Shown here: in pieces, positions 1 through 9,672 of the stretch | Layout of the letters: every line of letters begins with the position of its first letter | Numbering within the stretch: the stretch's first letter is position 1 | Assembly: GCF_003046295.1 (NCBI RefSeq) | Contig: NZ_PZZN01000003.1 | Span: 372,001 to 436,000 of the forward strand | From: Sphingomonas aerolata | GTDB taxonomy: Bacteria; Pseudomonadota; Alphaproteobacteria; Sphingomonadales; Sphingomonadaceae | Reading direction: 5' to 3' | Length of the DNA stretch: 64,000 nucleotides | Made by a program: the position numbers and the translations under genes | The notes under the pieces: model-generated | Told to the model about the DNA's origin: nothing | The model's input: only the letters and a program-made list of their open reading frames with translations | Database searches by the model: none

Positions 1-59
1 ACTGTGGCAATCGAACTCGAACGCACGAGTGCATTGAGTATGGACGAACCCCTCATCAT
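1..59 (-). CDS. Partial 5' end of an exported or membrane protein, cut by window edge
   Basis: Only the first 19 codons lie in the window (MMRGSSILNALVRSS...). The reading frame is open to the edge and the ATG follows a strong purine-rich ribosome site (GGGGGAGAGA, 60-70). The beginning is basic then hydrophobic, as a signal peptide would be. It lies beside xylan genes and a possible XylR-like operator, so a TonB-dependent receptor for xylo-oligosaccharides is a reasonable guess, but the product cannot be identified from this fragment. Confidence 0.45.
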   Translation of the reverse strand, partial: MMRGSSILNALVRSSSIAT

Positions 60-389
60 TCTCTCCCCCTTTGCGGCATGACCGCAGCCCTTCCGAAACC
101 GCTCTTATTGGCGGTGTGTGATAGGGCTACCATGGGCACGAATACTGTCAACGGTAATCTGTATTCTGTGTCGCGTATTTTAGACACAGTGGCAGTAAAG
201 CCATAGCCGATAAAATAACTTAAATATGATTATTTAATACTTGAGACAGGGAGAGACCTGCCCCGTCATTGGAAAGCGGGGCGGGGCCTGTTCAGGCAGG
301 TTCGGACCAACCGCAGGAACGGGCGAACTGATCACCCGGTCCGGCGGCACAGGCGGGGGACCGGCGCGACCGTCATGCCGGGCGCGTGC
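60..389. other. Intergenic control region at left edge
   Basis: No gene is supported here. An AT-rich stretch (about 205-240) and the operator-like sequence at 119-133 suit a promoter for the leftward gene at the edge. A GC-rich inverted segment (about 255-300) follows the end of the GDSL gene and may end its transcript, but it has no T-run. Confidence 0.4.
119..133 (-). promoter_or_regulatory. Possible XylR-like operator (weak copy)
   Basis: On the minus strand this reads ATGGTAGCCCTATCA. It matches 12 of 15 positions of the sequence I recall from the Caulobacter xylX promoter (ATGTTAGCGCTACCA) and resembles the sites at 3893, 9637 and 15893. The centre is less palindromic than in those, so the call is tentative. 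It lies about 60 bases upstream of the partial gene at the edge. Confidence 0.35.
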
Positions 390-1694
390 TCAGCGCTGCG
401 GCGTGGTGAACAGCGCGAGCGGCACCGCGGCACCCATCGCCCGATAGCCCGCTTCGGACGGGTGAAGATGATCGCCTGAGTCGAACGCCGGCGCGAGACG
501 GTCGGGACGGCGCGGATCGCGCATCACCCGGTCAAAGTCGATCACCGCATCAAACACGCCCGAGTTGCGGATGAAGCTGTTGACCGCCTGGCGATCGGCC
601 TCGAGCGCGGCGTCCGGGTGATAATAGTCATTGCCGCCGAACGGCATCACCGTGCCGCCGATGATCCTGATACCGTGCACATGCGCGCGGTCGGCCAGCT
701 GGCGGAAGCCGGCGGTCAGCTCCGCGACGAGCGCCGCATGGTCTTGGGGCGATGCCGGGGCGTCGCGCGTCAAGACGCCGAGATCGTTCACCCCTTCGAG
801 CAGGATCGCCCAGCCGACGCCGCTCCGCGCGATCACGTCGCGGTCGAACCGGGCGACAAGGTTGGGACCGAGCCCGTCGAGCAATATCCGGTTGCCGCCG
901 ATGCCGGCATTGACGACGCCGAGCGTGCGTGTCGCCGGCGCCGCGCGCAGCCGCTCGGCGAGGATGTCGGGCCAGCGGGTGTTGCGTTCCGGGGCGACGC
1001 CATAGCCGTCGGTGATCGAATCGCCGATCGTGACGATCGTCGTTGGGCGTGCCGCGCCGGTGACCTGGGCGACGCGGGGACCCGCCACCTCGACATCGGC
1101 GAGCGCATACCAGTGTGGCGTCGCGGTCGCGCCTGCGAGAAGCGGGTCGGCGACGTGATTGCCCGTGACCGTGAAGCTGGTGGCCCGCGCACCGGGATGT
1201 CCGGTCTGGGGCGTGGCGGGATCGGGCAGATAGAGGCTGACGGCGAGGTCGGCCCCGGGTGCGAGCGCGAGCGCGACCGGATCCGAATAGATCTCCCCAC
1301 CCGCCGGGATGACCGCGGTCACCTGTCCGGCAAAGCGCAGTGTCGTGCCGCCCGCGATACGCGCGGTGCCGAGTGCGGTCGGCCGGGCAAGATGCGCCGC
1401 GCCGATCCTGAGCGGCTGCGTGCCGAACGCGTTGGACAGCCGCACGCGGACCTGCGTGCCACCGGCGGACAGGCGAACGACCTGTCGCAGCGTGATCGCG
1501 CCGGCGCGGTCGGCCGGCAGCGCATTGTCGCCGGTCGCGATCATCTGGGCAGAGCCCCAGCTCCCGGTCCACCGCTCAGTCGGCGCGGCGCGCTGGGCAT
1601 CCGCGCCGGTCGCGAGCAATGCTGCCAACAGCCACGCCGTCGGCCTGGCGACCGAAGATCCCACAGTCATCGCTTTCTCCATAAGGCCGCTCAT
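390..1694 (-). CDS. Exported SGNH/GDSL-family esterase, probably a xylan side-chain deacetylase
   Basis: The 434-residue protein has a signal peptide (about residues 9-33, ending ATGADAQ), a beta-rich N-terminal half and a C-terminal SGNH hydrolase domain. Block I is GDSITDG with nucleophile Ser226, the Gly block is in NAGIGGN, the Asn block is LEGVNDLG, and the Asp-His pair is in DHLHPSEAGY (D408, H411). The start overlaps the stop of the alpha-glucuronidase (ATGA), so the two are co-translated. That pairing suggests removal of acetyl groups from glucuronoxylan fragments in the periplasm. The substrate is inferred; rhamnogalacturonan acetylesterases share this fold. Confidence 0.85.
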   Translation of the reverse strand: MSGLMEKAMTVGSSVARPTAWLLAALLATGADAQRAAPTERWTGSWGSAQMIATGDNALPADRAGAITLRQVVRLSAGGTQVRVRLSNAFGTQPLRIGAAHLARPTALGTARIAGGTTLRFAGQVTAVIPAGGEIYSDPVALALAPGADLAVSLYLPDPATPQTGHPGARATSFTVTGNHVADPLLAGATATPHWYALADVEVAGPRVAQVTGAARPTTIVTIGDSITDGYGVAPERNTRWPDILAERLRAAPATRTLGVVNAGIGGNRILLDGLGPNLVARFDRDVIARSGVGWAILLEGVNDLGVLTRDAPASPQDHAALVAELTAGFRQLADRAHVHGIRIIGGTVMPFGGNDYYHPDAALEADRQAVNSFIRNSGVFDAVIDFDRVMRDPRRPDRLAPAFDSGDHLHPSEAGYRAMGAAVPLALFTTPQR

Positions 1695-3838
1695 TGCGGG
1701 TTGCCCGGGGCAAAGGCGGGGCGCTGCGCCTTGTACCAGTCGAGATCATGCGCGGGCGCAGCGGCGCCGGCCGGCAGCGACCGGCCGTTCACCGACATCC
1801 AATAGGCGAGGCTGGCATCGCGCCACCACCGCGCCTCGCGCTCCTGGATACCCAGATAGGTCGCAGTCTTGGTCCAGCGTTCGGCATCGACCTGGCCGCG
1901 CAGTCCGTCCCAGCGCTGGCGCATGTCCGCGACATAGCCGACGCCGCGGTCATAATCATGGACCATCTCGGCCCAGACGCTGCGTCCCGATGCCATCGGC
2001 CGGTCCCATGACACGTGATGGAACCACAGCAGGTCTCGCTCCGGCGTCGTCGCGGGATCGGCGAGACGGCGGGCAAGTTCCGGCGCATATTGCGCGACGG
2101 CGTTGCTGCCGGTGCGCGTCCGGTCGAAGCCGATTCCGGCCTTGTCCGCGCGGTGATAATAGACCGGATTCCATTCCGGACGTTTCAGGTCGGCGACCCA
2201 CGGGCCGGGGCCATAATGATGGCCCGTCGCCATGACGTGCGCGAGGCCGAGCGGCGTCATATAGTCGACCACCGCCTCGCGTGAGCCCATCATCATGTCC
2301 GTCACCGGTGCGACGATCGCGGGGTTCGGCCCGAAGGTCATCGCCGCCCATTCGCGCGCAACCGGCTGTGCGCCGATCGTCGGATCCCAGGCCATCCGCC
2401 CGAACGCGAACCAGTTCGCCTGGTTGAAGGTGGATCCGGCCCAGTCGCGGTCGCGGCCGATATTGGCGACTCCCGCCATGCCGGTCAGCGCGTGGCGATT
2501 GACGCCGCCCTCGACGATCTGGGCGACCGTCGCGCGCTTGCTGCCGGCGAAGGTCTCGCTGCCGAGCGTCTCGGCGAAGAGCGGCCCGAGATAGGCGAGG
2601 TGCGTCGCAAAGCCGAGATATTCCTTCGTTATCTGAAACTCGAGCATCAGCGGCGTCCTGGGCATTGCCCCGAACAGCGGATGGAACGGCTCGCGCGGCT
2701 GGAAGTCGATCGCGCCGTTCTTGACCTGGACGATGACGTTGGCGGCAAACTTGCCGTCGAGCGGCTTGAACTCGGTATAGGCCTGTTTCGCGCGGTCGTC
2801 CGGGTCGGTGTCGGCATAGACGAACGCCCGCCACATCACGATGCCGCCATGCGGTGCGACGGCCGCTGCGAGCATGTTCGCGCCTTCCGCATGGCTGCGG
2901 TGATAGTCCCGCGGCCCCGGCTGCCCCTCGCTATTGGCCTTGACGAGAAAGCCGCCGAAATCGGGAATCGCGCGGTAGATCTCGTCGCTCTTCGCCTTCC
3001 ACCAGGCCGCGACCTGGGGGTCGAGCGGGTCTGCCGTCTTCAGCTTGCCAAGCTCGATCGGCGCGGAGAACCGGGCCGACAGATAGACCTTGATGCCATA
3101 GGGGCGGAAGACATCGGCGAGTGCGGCCGCCTTCGCGATATAGCTGGCGGACAGGCTGTCGGGCTTGGCGTTGACGTTGTTGAGGACGGTGCCGTTGATG
3201 CCGATCGACGCATTGGCGCGCGCATAGTCGGTGTAGCGGGGGTCCTTGAAGTCGGGGAGCGTCCACCAGTCCCAGAGCGACTGGCCCGCATAGCCGCGCT
3301 CGACCACGCCATCGAGATTGTCCCAGTGGTTCAGTACGCGCAGCTTGACCCGCGGTGTCGAGGCGAGCGCGACCCGGTCGAGCCGCCCGCCGGTCTGGAT
3401 GTGGCGCAGCAGCGCGAAGCTGCCGTAGAGCACGCCGCGGTCGGTACGCGCGGTCACCAGCGTGACGTCGCGGCCGCCGAGACGCACCTGCCGCACGATA
3501 TAGCCTTCGTCGCCAAGGTCTTTCAGCGGCAGGCCGAGCCGGCCGACGTCACCGTCTGCCGAGGTCGCCAGCAGGATCGGATGCGGGCTCGGACCCATGG
3601 CAAATGCGTGGCCGGTCAGCCCCGCGAGACCGCGGCGAAGCTCGTCGGCGGCAACGCGCAACGTCGCCGACTGGCCGCGCATTTCGACCGATTCGGCATC
3701 CCGGTCGAGCGCCGTCGCCGCCTCTTTCGCCAGGGGGCGGTAGCGCATCCAGAGGTCGTAGCCGTCCTCTGCCTGCGCCCCGGTCGTACTCGCCATCGCA
3801 ACCGCGACCGCCACGCAAAGCCAACGCACTCGCATCAT
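1691..3838 (-). CDS. aguA: Alpha-glucuronidase, GH67
   Basis: The enzyme removes (4-O-methyl)glucuronic acid from the non-reducing end of xylo-oligosaccharides. The chosen start (3838) directly follows a good ribosome site (GAGAGGAAAG) and gives a clean signal peptide ending GAQA; an in-frame ATG at 3874 lacks one. The 715-residue length is typical of GH67. Family motifs are intact: the acid Glu in KANSEGQPGP (E304) and the paired carboxylates expected in IDFQPREP (D378) and TKEYLG (E406), numbered by analogy with characterised GH67 enzymes. It is divergent from the GH3 gene across a 118-base gap that contains an operator-like site, and overlaps the esterase downstream. Confidence 0.93.
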   Translation of the reverse strand: MMRVRWLCVAVAVAMASTTGAQAEDGYDLWMRYRPLAKEAATALDRDAESVEMRGQSATLRVAADELRRGLAGLTGHAFAMGPSPHPILLATSADGDVGRLGLPLKDLGDEGYIVRQVRLGGRDVTLVTARTDRGVLYGSFALLRHIQTGGRLDRVALASTPRVKLRVLNHWDNLDGVVERGYAGQSLWDWWTLPDFKDPRYTDYARANASIGINGTVLNNVNAKPDSLSASYIAKAAALADVFRPYGIKVYLSARFSAPIELGKLKTADPLDPQVAAWWKAKSDEIYRAIPDFGGFLVKANSEGQPGPRDYHRSHAEGANMLAAAVAPHGGIVMWRAFVYADTDPDDRAKQAYTEFKPLDGKFAANVIVQVKNGAIDFQPREPFHPLFGAMPRTPLMLEFQITKEYLGFATHLAYLGPLFAETLGSETFAGSKRATVAQIVEGGVNRHALTGMAGVANIGRDRDWAGSTFNQANWFAFGRMAWDPTIGAQPVAREWAAMTFGPNPAIVAPVTDMMMGSREAVVDYMTPLGLAHVMATGHHYGPGPWVADLKRPEWNPVYYHRADKAGIGFDRTRTGSNAVAQYAPELARRLADPATTPERDLLWFHHVSWDRPMASGRSVWAEMVHDYDRGVGYVADMRQRWDGLRGQVDAERWTKTATYLGIQEREARWWRDASLAYWMSVNGRSLPAGAAAPAHDLDWYKAQRPAFAPGNPQ

Positions 3839-3892
3839 TCTTTCCTCTCCCGGCACAGCCTCCCGCATTGACAACGGGTCTGCTTGTCGAAC

Positions 3893-3906
3893 ATGTTATC
3901 GCTATC
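3893..3906. promoter_or_regulatory. XylR-like operator between aguA and the GH3 gene
   Basis: ATGTTATCGCTATC lies in the divergent promoter region. It differs by one base from the site upstream of xylX (15893-15906) and resembles the LacI-family XylR operator of Caulobacter. From this position it could control both the aguA-esterase operon and the GH3-manD-exuT operon. Regulator identity is inferred; no LacI gene is in the window. Confidence 0.65.
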
Positions 3907-3956
3907 ACGATGACGGCATCGACAGCAATGCCGCGTTTGACGACAGGAGACGATGG

Positions 3957-6371
3957 GTGACCGGCACGAGTTTCAGGACAATCGCGACCAGTCGCCGCGG
4001 CATGCTCCGCTGGATGGGTTCGGCATCGCTCGCGACTTTGACGTCCGGTCTGGCCCCCGGGCTGGCGAGCGCGGCGAAGGAGTTGCCCGTCTACCGCGAT
4101 CCTCGCGCGCCCGTCGACCTGCGGGTCCGCGATCTCATGGCGCGGATGACGCTCGACGAGAAGGTGGCGCAGCTGATCACGCTGTCGACGACGAAGCGGC
4201 AGGTGATGGACGACGCGCTGCGCTTCGACCCGGCGCGTGCCGATACGGCCTATCCCAACGGTATCGGCCAGATCGCGCGGCCGTCCGACCGGGGCGGGGC
4301 CGCCACCGCAGCCAACACGGCTGCCGCCGTTACCGGCCGCTGGCGTGCGCCGGCGGATACGATCGCGTTCGTCAATGCGGCGCAGCGCTGGGCGACGACC
4401 CGCACGCGGCTGGGCATTCCGATCCTGTTCCACGAGGAGGCGCTGCACGGTTTCATGGCGCCGGAGGCGACTAGCTTCCCGCAGGCGATCGCGCTGGCGG
4501 GATCGTTCGACCGCGACCTCGTCCGCCGGGTCAACGCGGTGATCGCGCGCGAGGTGCGGGCGCACGGAACGGTGCTGGCGCTGTCGCCGGTCGTCGACAT
4601 CGCCCGCGACCCGCGCTGGGGCCGAATCGAGGAAACGTTCGGCGAGGACCCCTATCTATGCGGGGAAATGGGCGTCGCAGCGGTGATCGGCCTGCAGGGC
4701 GAGGGCAAGACGCTGGCACCCGGCAAGGTGTTCGCGACGCTCAAGCACATGACCGGGCACGGTCAGCCCGAAAGCGGCGAGAATGTCGCCCCCGCGCCGA
4801 TCGCCGAACGCGAACTGCGCGAGAATTTCTTCCCGCCGTTTCGCGCGGTCGTCGCGCGGACCGGGATCGGCGCGGTGATGCCGTCATACAACGAGATCGA
4901 CGGTGTCCCGAGCCATGCCAATCACTGGCTGCTGAACGACGTGCTGCGCGGCGAATGGGGCTTCGACGGCGCGATCGTCAGTGATTATGCGGCGATCGGC
5001 GAACTCGCATCGCTCCACCACATCGCCGCGGACAAGGCTGAAGCGGCGCGCCTCGCGCTGGCGGCAGGGGTCGATTCGGACCTGCCGGACGGCGAGGCCT
5101 ATCGCTCGCTCGCCGATCAGGTCCGCGGCGGTCGGGTGGCGATCGAGGCGGTCGATGCCGCGTGCCGGCGGATGCTGACGCTGAAGATGCGCTCGGGGAT
5201 GTTCGAACAGGCGATCGTCGATCCGCAAGCGGCGGCGCGGATGACCGGCAATGCGGAGGCGCGCGCGCTGGCGCTCGAGGCGGCGCGGCGGTCGATCGCG
5301 CTGCTCGTCAACGACGGTGTCCTGCCGCTCAGCCCGGGCGCGCACAAGCGCGTCGCCGTGATCGGCCCGAACGCAGCCGTCGCGCGGCTTGGTGGCTATT
5401 CGTCGATCCCCAAGGCGACCGTGTCGCTGCTCGAGGGGGTTCGTGCGCGGTTGAAGGGCAAGGCCGACGTCGTGCACGCGCAGGGTGTCTTCATCACGCA
5501 GAGCGAGGACCGGTCCGCCAACGAAGTGCTGCTGGCCGATCCCGCGCGAAACCGGGACCTGATCGCCGAGGCGGTTACCGTCGCCAGCACCGCGGACGTC
5601 ATCCTGCTCGCGGTCGGCGACACCGAGCAGACGAGCCGGGAGGGCTATGCCAAGACGCATCTCGGCGATCGCACCAGTCTCGACCTGCTCGGCGAGCAGA
5701 ATGCGCTGTTCGCGGCGATGAAGGCGACGGGGAAGCCTGTGATCGTGGTCGCGATCAACGGCCGCCCGCCATCCTGGCCGAGCGTGACGGCGCAGGCCAA
5801 TGCTGTGCTCGAATGCTGGTATGTCGGGCAGGAGGGGGGCACCGCGATCGCGGAGGCGCTGTTCGGGGACATCAACCCCGGTGCGAAGCTTCCGGTGACG
5901 GTCGCGCGGTCGACGGGGCAGCTGCCGGTCTTCTACGACGCCAAGCCCTCGGCGCGCCGCGGCTATCTGTTCGACACGACCGCGCCGCTCTTCCCGTTCG
6001 GCTTCGGGCTCAGCTACACCAAGTTCGAGATCGGTGCGCCGCGCCTGTCGTCCGCGAAGATCGGGATTGCGGGAAGTGTCACCGTCTCGGTCGACATCGC
6101 CAATGTCGGTGCGCGCGCGGGCGACGAGGTCGTCCAGCTCTATGTGCGCGATCAGGTATCGTCCGTCGCGCGGCCAATCCTCGAGCTCAAGGGCTTCGAA
6201 CGCGTGACGCTGGCCCCCGGCGAGCGCCGGACGGTCCAGTTCACGCTCGGCCCGGACGCGTTCCGGTTCTTCGACATCACGATGCGCGAGGTGGTCGAGC
6301 CGGGTCTGTTCGACATTTCCGTTGGTGCCGACTCGACGCGCCTCAAGACCGTTACTCTCGAAATCGCCTGA
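3957..6371 (+). CDS. GH3 beta-xylosidase/beta-glucosidase, Tat-exported
   Basis: The 804-residue glycosidase probably trims xylo-oligosaccharides to xylose. A GTG start is preferred because AGGAGA lies seven bases upstream. A twin-arginine signal (SRRGMLRWMG, then a hydrophobic stretch to ASA) predicts folded export. The N-terminal TIM barrel has the KH motif (K263-H264) and nucleophile Asp343 in IVSDY. A C-terminal alpha/beta sandwich and a fibronectin-III-like domain (about residues 695-790) follow. MPSYNEIDG resembles xylosidase-type GH3 enzymes. The gene is first in an operon with manD, 9 bases away. Specificity for xylose rather than glucose rests on context. Confidence 0.9.
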   Translation: MTGTSFRTIATSRRGMLRWMGSASLATLTSGLAPGLASAAKELPVYRDPRAPVDLRVRDLMARMTLDEKVAQLITLSTTKRQVMDDALRFDPARADTAYPNGIGQIARPSDRGGAATAANTAAAVTGRWRAPADTIAFVNAAQRWATTRTRLGIPILFHEEALHGFMAPEATSFPQAIALAGSFDRDLVRRVNAVIAREVRAHGTVLALSPVVDIARDPRWGRIEETFGEDPYLCGEMGVAAVIGLQGEGKTLAPGKVFATLKHMTGHGQPESGENVAPAPIAERELRENFFPPFRAVVARTGIGAVMPSYNEIDGVPSHANHWLLNDVLRGEWGFDGAIVSDYAAIGELASLHHIAADKAEAARLALAAGVDSDLPDGEAYRSLADQVRGGRVAIEAVDAACRRMLTLKMRSGMFEQAIVDPQAAARMTGNAEARALALEAARRSIALLVNDGVLPLSPGAHKRVAVIGPNAAVARLGGYSSIPKATVSLLEGVRARLKGKADVVHAQGVFITQSEDRSANEVLLADPARNRDLIAEAVTVASTADVILLAVGDTEQTSREGYAKTHLGDRTSLDLLGEQNALFAAMKATGKPVIVVAINGRPPSWPSVTAQANAVLECWYVGQEGGTAIAEALFGDINPGAKLPVTVARSTGQLPVFYDAKPSARRGYLFDTTAPLFPFGFGLSYTKFEIGAPRLSSAKIGIAGSVTVSVDIANVGARAGDEVVQLYVRDQVSSVARPILELKGFERVTLAPGERRTVQFTLGPDAFRFFDITMREVVEPGLFDISVGADSTRLKTVTLEIA

Positions 6372-6380
6372 AGGATCGTC

Positions 6381-7592
6381 ATGCCCAGGATCGTCAATGC
6401 CCGCGTCATCGTGACATGCCCCGGGCGCAATTTCGTCACCCTCAAGATCGAGTGCGACGACGGCACCACCGGGCTCGGCGACGCGACGCTCAACGGTCGC
6501 GAACTCAGCGTCGCGAGCTATCTCAGCGATCATGTCGTGCCCTGCCTGATCGGTCGCGACGCGCATCGGATCGAGGACGTCTGGCAGTTTCTCTACAAGG
6601 GCGCCTATTGGCGGCGTGGCCCGGTGACGATGGCGGCGATCGCCGCGGTCGACACGGCTCTGTGGGACATCAAGGGCAAGCTGGCGGGAATGCCCGTCTA
6701 TCAGCTGCTCGGCGGCGCCGCGCGCGACGCGTGCATGGTCTATGCGCACGCCAATGGCACGACGATCGAGGACACGATCGCGGTCGCGAAGGCGGAACAG
6801 GCCAAGGGCTACAAGGCGATCCGGCTGCAATGCGGCGTGCCCGGACTCGCCTCGACCTATGGCGTCGCCAAGCACGGTGCGCGCTATGAACCCGCCGACG
6901 CGGATCTGCCGAGCGAGAGCGTGTGGTCGACCGAGAAATACCTCCGCGTCGTCCCCGACCTGTTCAAGGCGGCGCGCGAGGCGATGGGCTGGGACGTCCA
7001 CCTGCTCCACGATATTCATCACCGGCTCACGCCGATCGAGGCGGCGCGTCTCGGCAAGGCACTTGAACCCTATAACCTGTTCTGGATGGAGGATCCGACC
7101 CCCGCCGAAAACCAGGAGGCGTTCAAGCTGATCCGCCACCACACGACGACGCCGATCGCGGTGGGGGAGGTGTTCAATTCGATCTGGGACGCCAAGGACC
7201 TGATCGAGCACCAGCTGATCGACTATATCCGCGCCACCGTCGTGCATGCGGGCGGCATCACGCATCTGCGCCGGATCGCCGCGCTCGCCGACCTCTATCA
7301 TATCCGGACCGGGTGCCACGGCGCGACCGACCTGTCCCCCGTGGCGATGGCGGCCGCGCTGCACTTCGGGCTCTCTGTCCCCAATTTCGGAATCCAGGAG
7401 CATATGCCGCACACGGACGAGACCGACGCGGTCTTTCCGCATGCCTATCGCTTCGACGCGGGCATGATGCATCCGGGGGAGGCGCCGGGCCTTGGCGTCG
7501 ATATCGACGAGGCGCTGGCCGAAACCCATGACTATCGGCGCGCCTATCTTCCGGTCGCGCGGCTCGAAGACGGCACGCTGTGCAACTGGTGA
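6381..7592 (+). CDS. manD: D-mannonate dehydratase, enolase superfamily
   Basis: The enzyme dehydrates D-mannonate to 2-keto-3-deoxygluconate, the entry of glucuronate into Entner-Doudoroff reactions. The 403 residues match the ManD subgroup closely. Metal ligands are predicted at D211, E237 and E263; catalytic R148 and Y160 sit before the RYEPAD loop, with H213 and H313 ([10 protein letters not shown]) also present. These are the residues known in Novosphingobium ManD, shifted by one at most positions. Its place between a xylan glycosidase and a hexuronate carrier fits catabolism of glucuronate released by AguA. Uronate isomerase and mannonate oxidoreductase are not in the window. The stop overlaps the next gene. 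Confidence 0.93.
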   Translation: MPRIVNARVIVTCPGRNFVTLKIECDDGTTGLGDATLNGRELSVASYLSDHVVPCLIGRDAHRIEDVWQFLYKGAYWRRGPVTMAAIAAVDTALWDIKGKLAGMPVYQLLGGAARDACMVYAHANGTTIEDTIAVAKAEQAKGYKAIRLQCGVPGLASTYGVAKHGARYEPADADLPSESVWSTEKYLRVVPDLFKAAREAMGWDVHLLHDIHHRLTPIEAARLGKALEPYNLFWMEDPTPAENQEAFKLIRHHTTTPIAVGEVFNSIWDAKDLIEHQLIDYIRATVVHAGGITHLRRIAALADLYHIRTGCHGATDLSPVAMAAALHFGLSVPNFGIQEHMPHTDETDAVFPHAYRFDAGMMHPGEAPGLGVDIDEALAETHDYRRAYLPVARLEDGTLCNW

Positions 7593-8881
7593 GGGCCGAC
7601 GGATCGAGCCCCGCCGACGTCGTAAAGCCGCGGGGCCGGGTTCGGTGGATCGTCTGCGCGCTGCTGTTCGCGGCGGTGGTGCTGAGCTATGTCGACCGTC
7701 TCGTCCTGCCGACGCTCAAGCCCGATCTGCAGCAACGCTATGGCTGGAGCGAGACGGGCTATGCTGACCTCGCCATCTGGTTTCAGGCGGCCTACGGGCT
7801 GAGCTATCTCGTCTTCGGCCGGCTCATCGACCGGCTCGGCGCGCGAATCGGGTACGCGCTGGCGGTGGCGCTGTGGACGCTCGGCCATGTCGGCCACGTC
7901 TTCTTCACCTCGACCAGCGGGATGATCCTTGCGCGGATTCCGCTCGCGCTCGGCGAGGCCGGGACCTTCCCCGCCGCGATCGCCGCGACCAACGAATGGT
8001 TCCCGCGGCGCGAGCGGGCGCTTGCGATCGGCATCTTCAACGCCGGGTCGAATGTCGGCGCGATCCTCACGCCGTTGCTGGTCCCGATCATCGCGGTGAC
8101 GATGGGCTGGCGCTGGGCGTTCATCCTGACCGGGCTGCTCACGCTCGTCTGGCTGATCGTCTGGCTCGGCTTCTACCGCCGCCCCCGCGAGCATCCCCGG
8201 GTTACGGTCGAGGAGCTCGCCTATATCGAGAGCGAGCCGGTCGAACCCGGTCGGCCCGTCGCGTGGCGGACGCTGCTGCGGCAACGCCAGACCTGGGCCT
8301 ATATCCTCGGGCGGTTCCTCATCGACCCGGTGTGGTGGACGTTCCTGTTCTGGCTGCCGGACTTCTTCAACCGGCAATATGGCGTGACGATGCTCGCCTT
8401 CGGCCCGCCGCTGATTGCGGTCTATCTGCTCGCCGATGTCGGGTCGGTGGGGGGCGGCTGGTTCTCGTCGCGGCTGATCGGGCGCGGCTACAGCGTCAAT
8501 CGCGCGCGCAAGACCGCGATGTTCGCCTGCGCCCTGTGTGCGGTGCCGATCGCGTTCGCGACCCAGGTACCGAGCATGTGGTGGGCGGTGCTGATGATCG
8601 GCGTGGCCTGTGCCGGGCATCAGGGGTTCTCGGCCAATCTCTATGCGCTGCCGGGCGATTTGCTGCCGCGCTGGGCGACGGGGTCGGTGGTGGGGCTGGG
8701 GGGCCTTTCGGGCGCGATCGGAGGCATGCTGATGGCGAAGTTCGCGGGTCGCATCCTCGAGACCGTCGGCAGCTATCAGCCGATCTTCATCGTTGCGGCC
8801 TGCGCCTATCTCGTCGCGCTCGCCGTCATCCACCTCGTCGTGCCGCGCTATGCGCCGGTGGCCCCGGACCGCTTGGGATGA
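7589..8881 (+). CDS. MFS hexuronate transporter, ExuT-like (ACS family)
   Basis: The protein of about 430 residues has twelve predicted membrane helices. An MFS signature follows helix 2 ([12 protein letters not shown]), and [15 protein letters not shown] and WRWAFILTG are typical of the anion:cation symporter family that carries hexuronates. A GTG at 7589 overlaps the manD stop (GTGA); another GTG nine bases upstream is equally open, so the start is uncertain. As third gene of the GH3-manD operon it most likely imports glucuronate or methylglucuronate across the inner membrane. The substrate is inferred from context. Confidence 0.85.
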   Translation: MRADGSSPADVVKPRGRVRWIVCALLFAAVVLSYVDRLVLPTLKPDLQQRYGWSETGYADLAIWFQAAYGLSYLVFGRLIDRLGARIGYALAVALWTLGHVGHVFFTSTSGMILARIPLALGEAGTFPAAIAATNEWFPRRERALAIGIFNAGSNVGAILTPLLVPIIAVTMGWRWAFILTGLLTLVWLIVWLGFYRRPREHPRVTVEELAYIESEPVEPGRPVAWRTLLRQRQTWAYILGRFLIDPVWWTFLFWLPDFFNRQYGVTMLAFGPPLIAVYLLADVGSVGGGWFSSRLIGRGYSVNRARKTAMFACALCAVPIAFATQVPSMWWAVLMIGVACAGHQGFSANLYALPGDLLPRWATGSVVGLGGLSGAIGGMLMAKFAGRILETVGSYQPIFIVAACAYLVALAVIHLVVPRYAPVAPDRLG

Positions 8882-8918
8882 TGCCGGCGGCGCGTGCTTC
8901 GCGGCCCGTCCGAACCCG

Positions 8919-9335
8919 CTAGACGTGGTGCTCGTGGCTTGCTGCGATCATCACCCGCGCGACCAGATCATAGGCGTCCTGCCAGGCCCGGTCGGTATCA
9001 GGATCGAAATCCGCGCCGGCGAAATGCGCGACGACATGGCGCAACGCGTCGCCGATAATGGCGTAGTGATGATCCTTGGCGCCATACGCGACATGGCGGC
9101 GGCCAAGCGCCCTCAGCTCAGGACGCATCGCCTCGAACGCGGTCAGCCCGGTGACGATCTTGGCGAGCGTCTGCATGAAGAGCCGGCCCTGGACTGTGCG
9201 GTCGTTCGTGAACAGCGCGCGGGATTCCGGGGCGAGCGCGAACACTCGGTCGTAGAAGATCGTCGAGGCTTCGTCCGCCGCGAACAGGATATGGACGAAG
9301 CTGTCGCGGACCAGATCGATCTGCCGCGGCGTCAC
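8919..9335 (-). CDS. Single-domain haemoglobin-like globin
   Basis: This is a 138-residue globin resembling the haem domain of flavohaemoglobins. The distal region reads VQGRLFMQTL, with a Gln in the ligand pocket, and a proximal His is expected in RRHVAYGAKDHHY. The GTG at 9335 (VTPRQIDLV) is chosen because it gives normal globin length; the frame stays open upstream to 9503 but that part looks non-globin. No reductase domain follows, so it needs an outside reductase. A role in NO detoxification or oxygen binding is usual for the family. It is convergent with exuT and not obviously part of the xylan pathway. Confidence 0.85.
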   Translation of the reverse strand: MTPRQIDLVRDSFVHILFAADEASTIFYDRVFALAPESRALFTNDRTVQGRLFMQTLAKIVTGLTAFEAMRPELRALGRRHVAYGAKDHHYAIIGDALRHVVAHFAGADFDPDTDRAWQDAYDLVARVMIAASHEHHV

Positions 9336-9427
9336 CGGACGAGGTTCACCAGGATGCCGGTCGACCGGGGTGACCCGGAGATGGAGTATCCGGTGTACGG
9401 CTCGCCCGACGGCGATCGTGGCGATAT

Positions 9428-9439
9428 GGCATAAATGCC
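9428..9439. promoter_or_regulatory. Short perfect palindrome upstream of the globin gene
   Basis: GGCATAAATGCC is a perfect 12-base palindrome about 93 bases upstream of the chosen globin start. It could be a regulator site, for example for an Rrf2-type NO sensor, but its spacing differs from known NsrR sites. The regulator is unknown. Confidence 0.25.
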
Positions 9440-9636
9440 TGTGACCTGTCGCATTCCGGCTCTCCCGACCCGCACGATTATGTACCGGTTTCAACAGCTT
9501 CACGATCGAGCGTCAATCCGCCATGTTGCACGCGTGTTACAATCGGCGCGAACCTCAAATCGTCGTACGGCGATCCCGGTGCGGCGGCTGTTTCGCCGCC
9601 AAGTGTCGCGCCGAGCTTGACTGTTCGGCAGGTAAA

Positions 9637-9648
9637 GGTAGCGCTATC
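9637..9648. promoter_or_regulatory. XylR-like operator upstream of xylD
   Basis: GGTAGCGCTATC is a near-perfect palindrome lying 24 bases before the xylD start. Its core TAGCGCTA is shared with the Caulobacter XylR operator and agrees with the sites at 3893 and 15893. The position just upstream of the ribosome site suits repression of xylD without xylose. Confidence 0.6.
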
Positions 9649-9672
9649 GGATTGACTTGGAGGAGAGAAGCT

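Noticed and set aside
4884-7529. Long minus-strand open frame (881 codons) opposite the GH3 and manD genes
   Set aside because: Arg/Asp/His-rich product typical of antisense frames in GC-rich DNA; opposite strand holds two well-identified genes.
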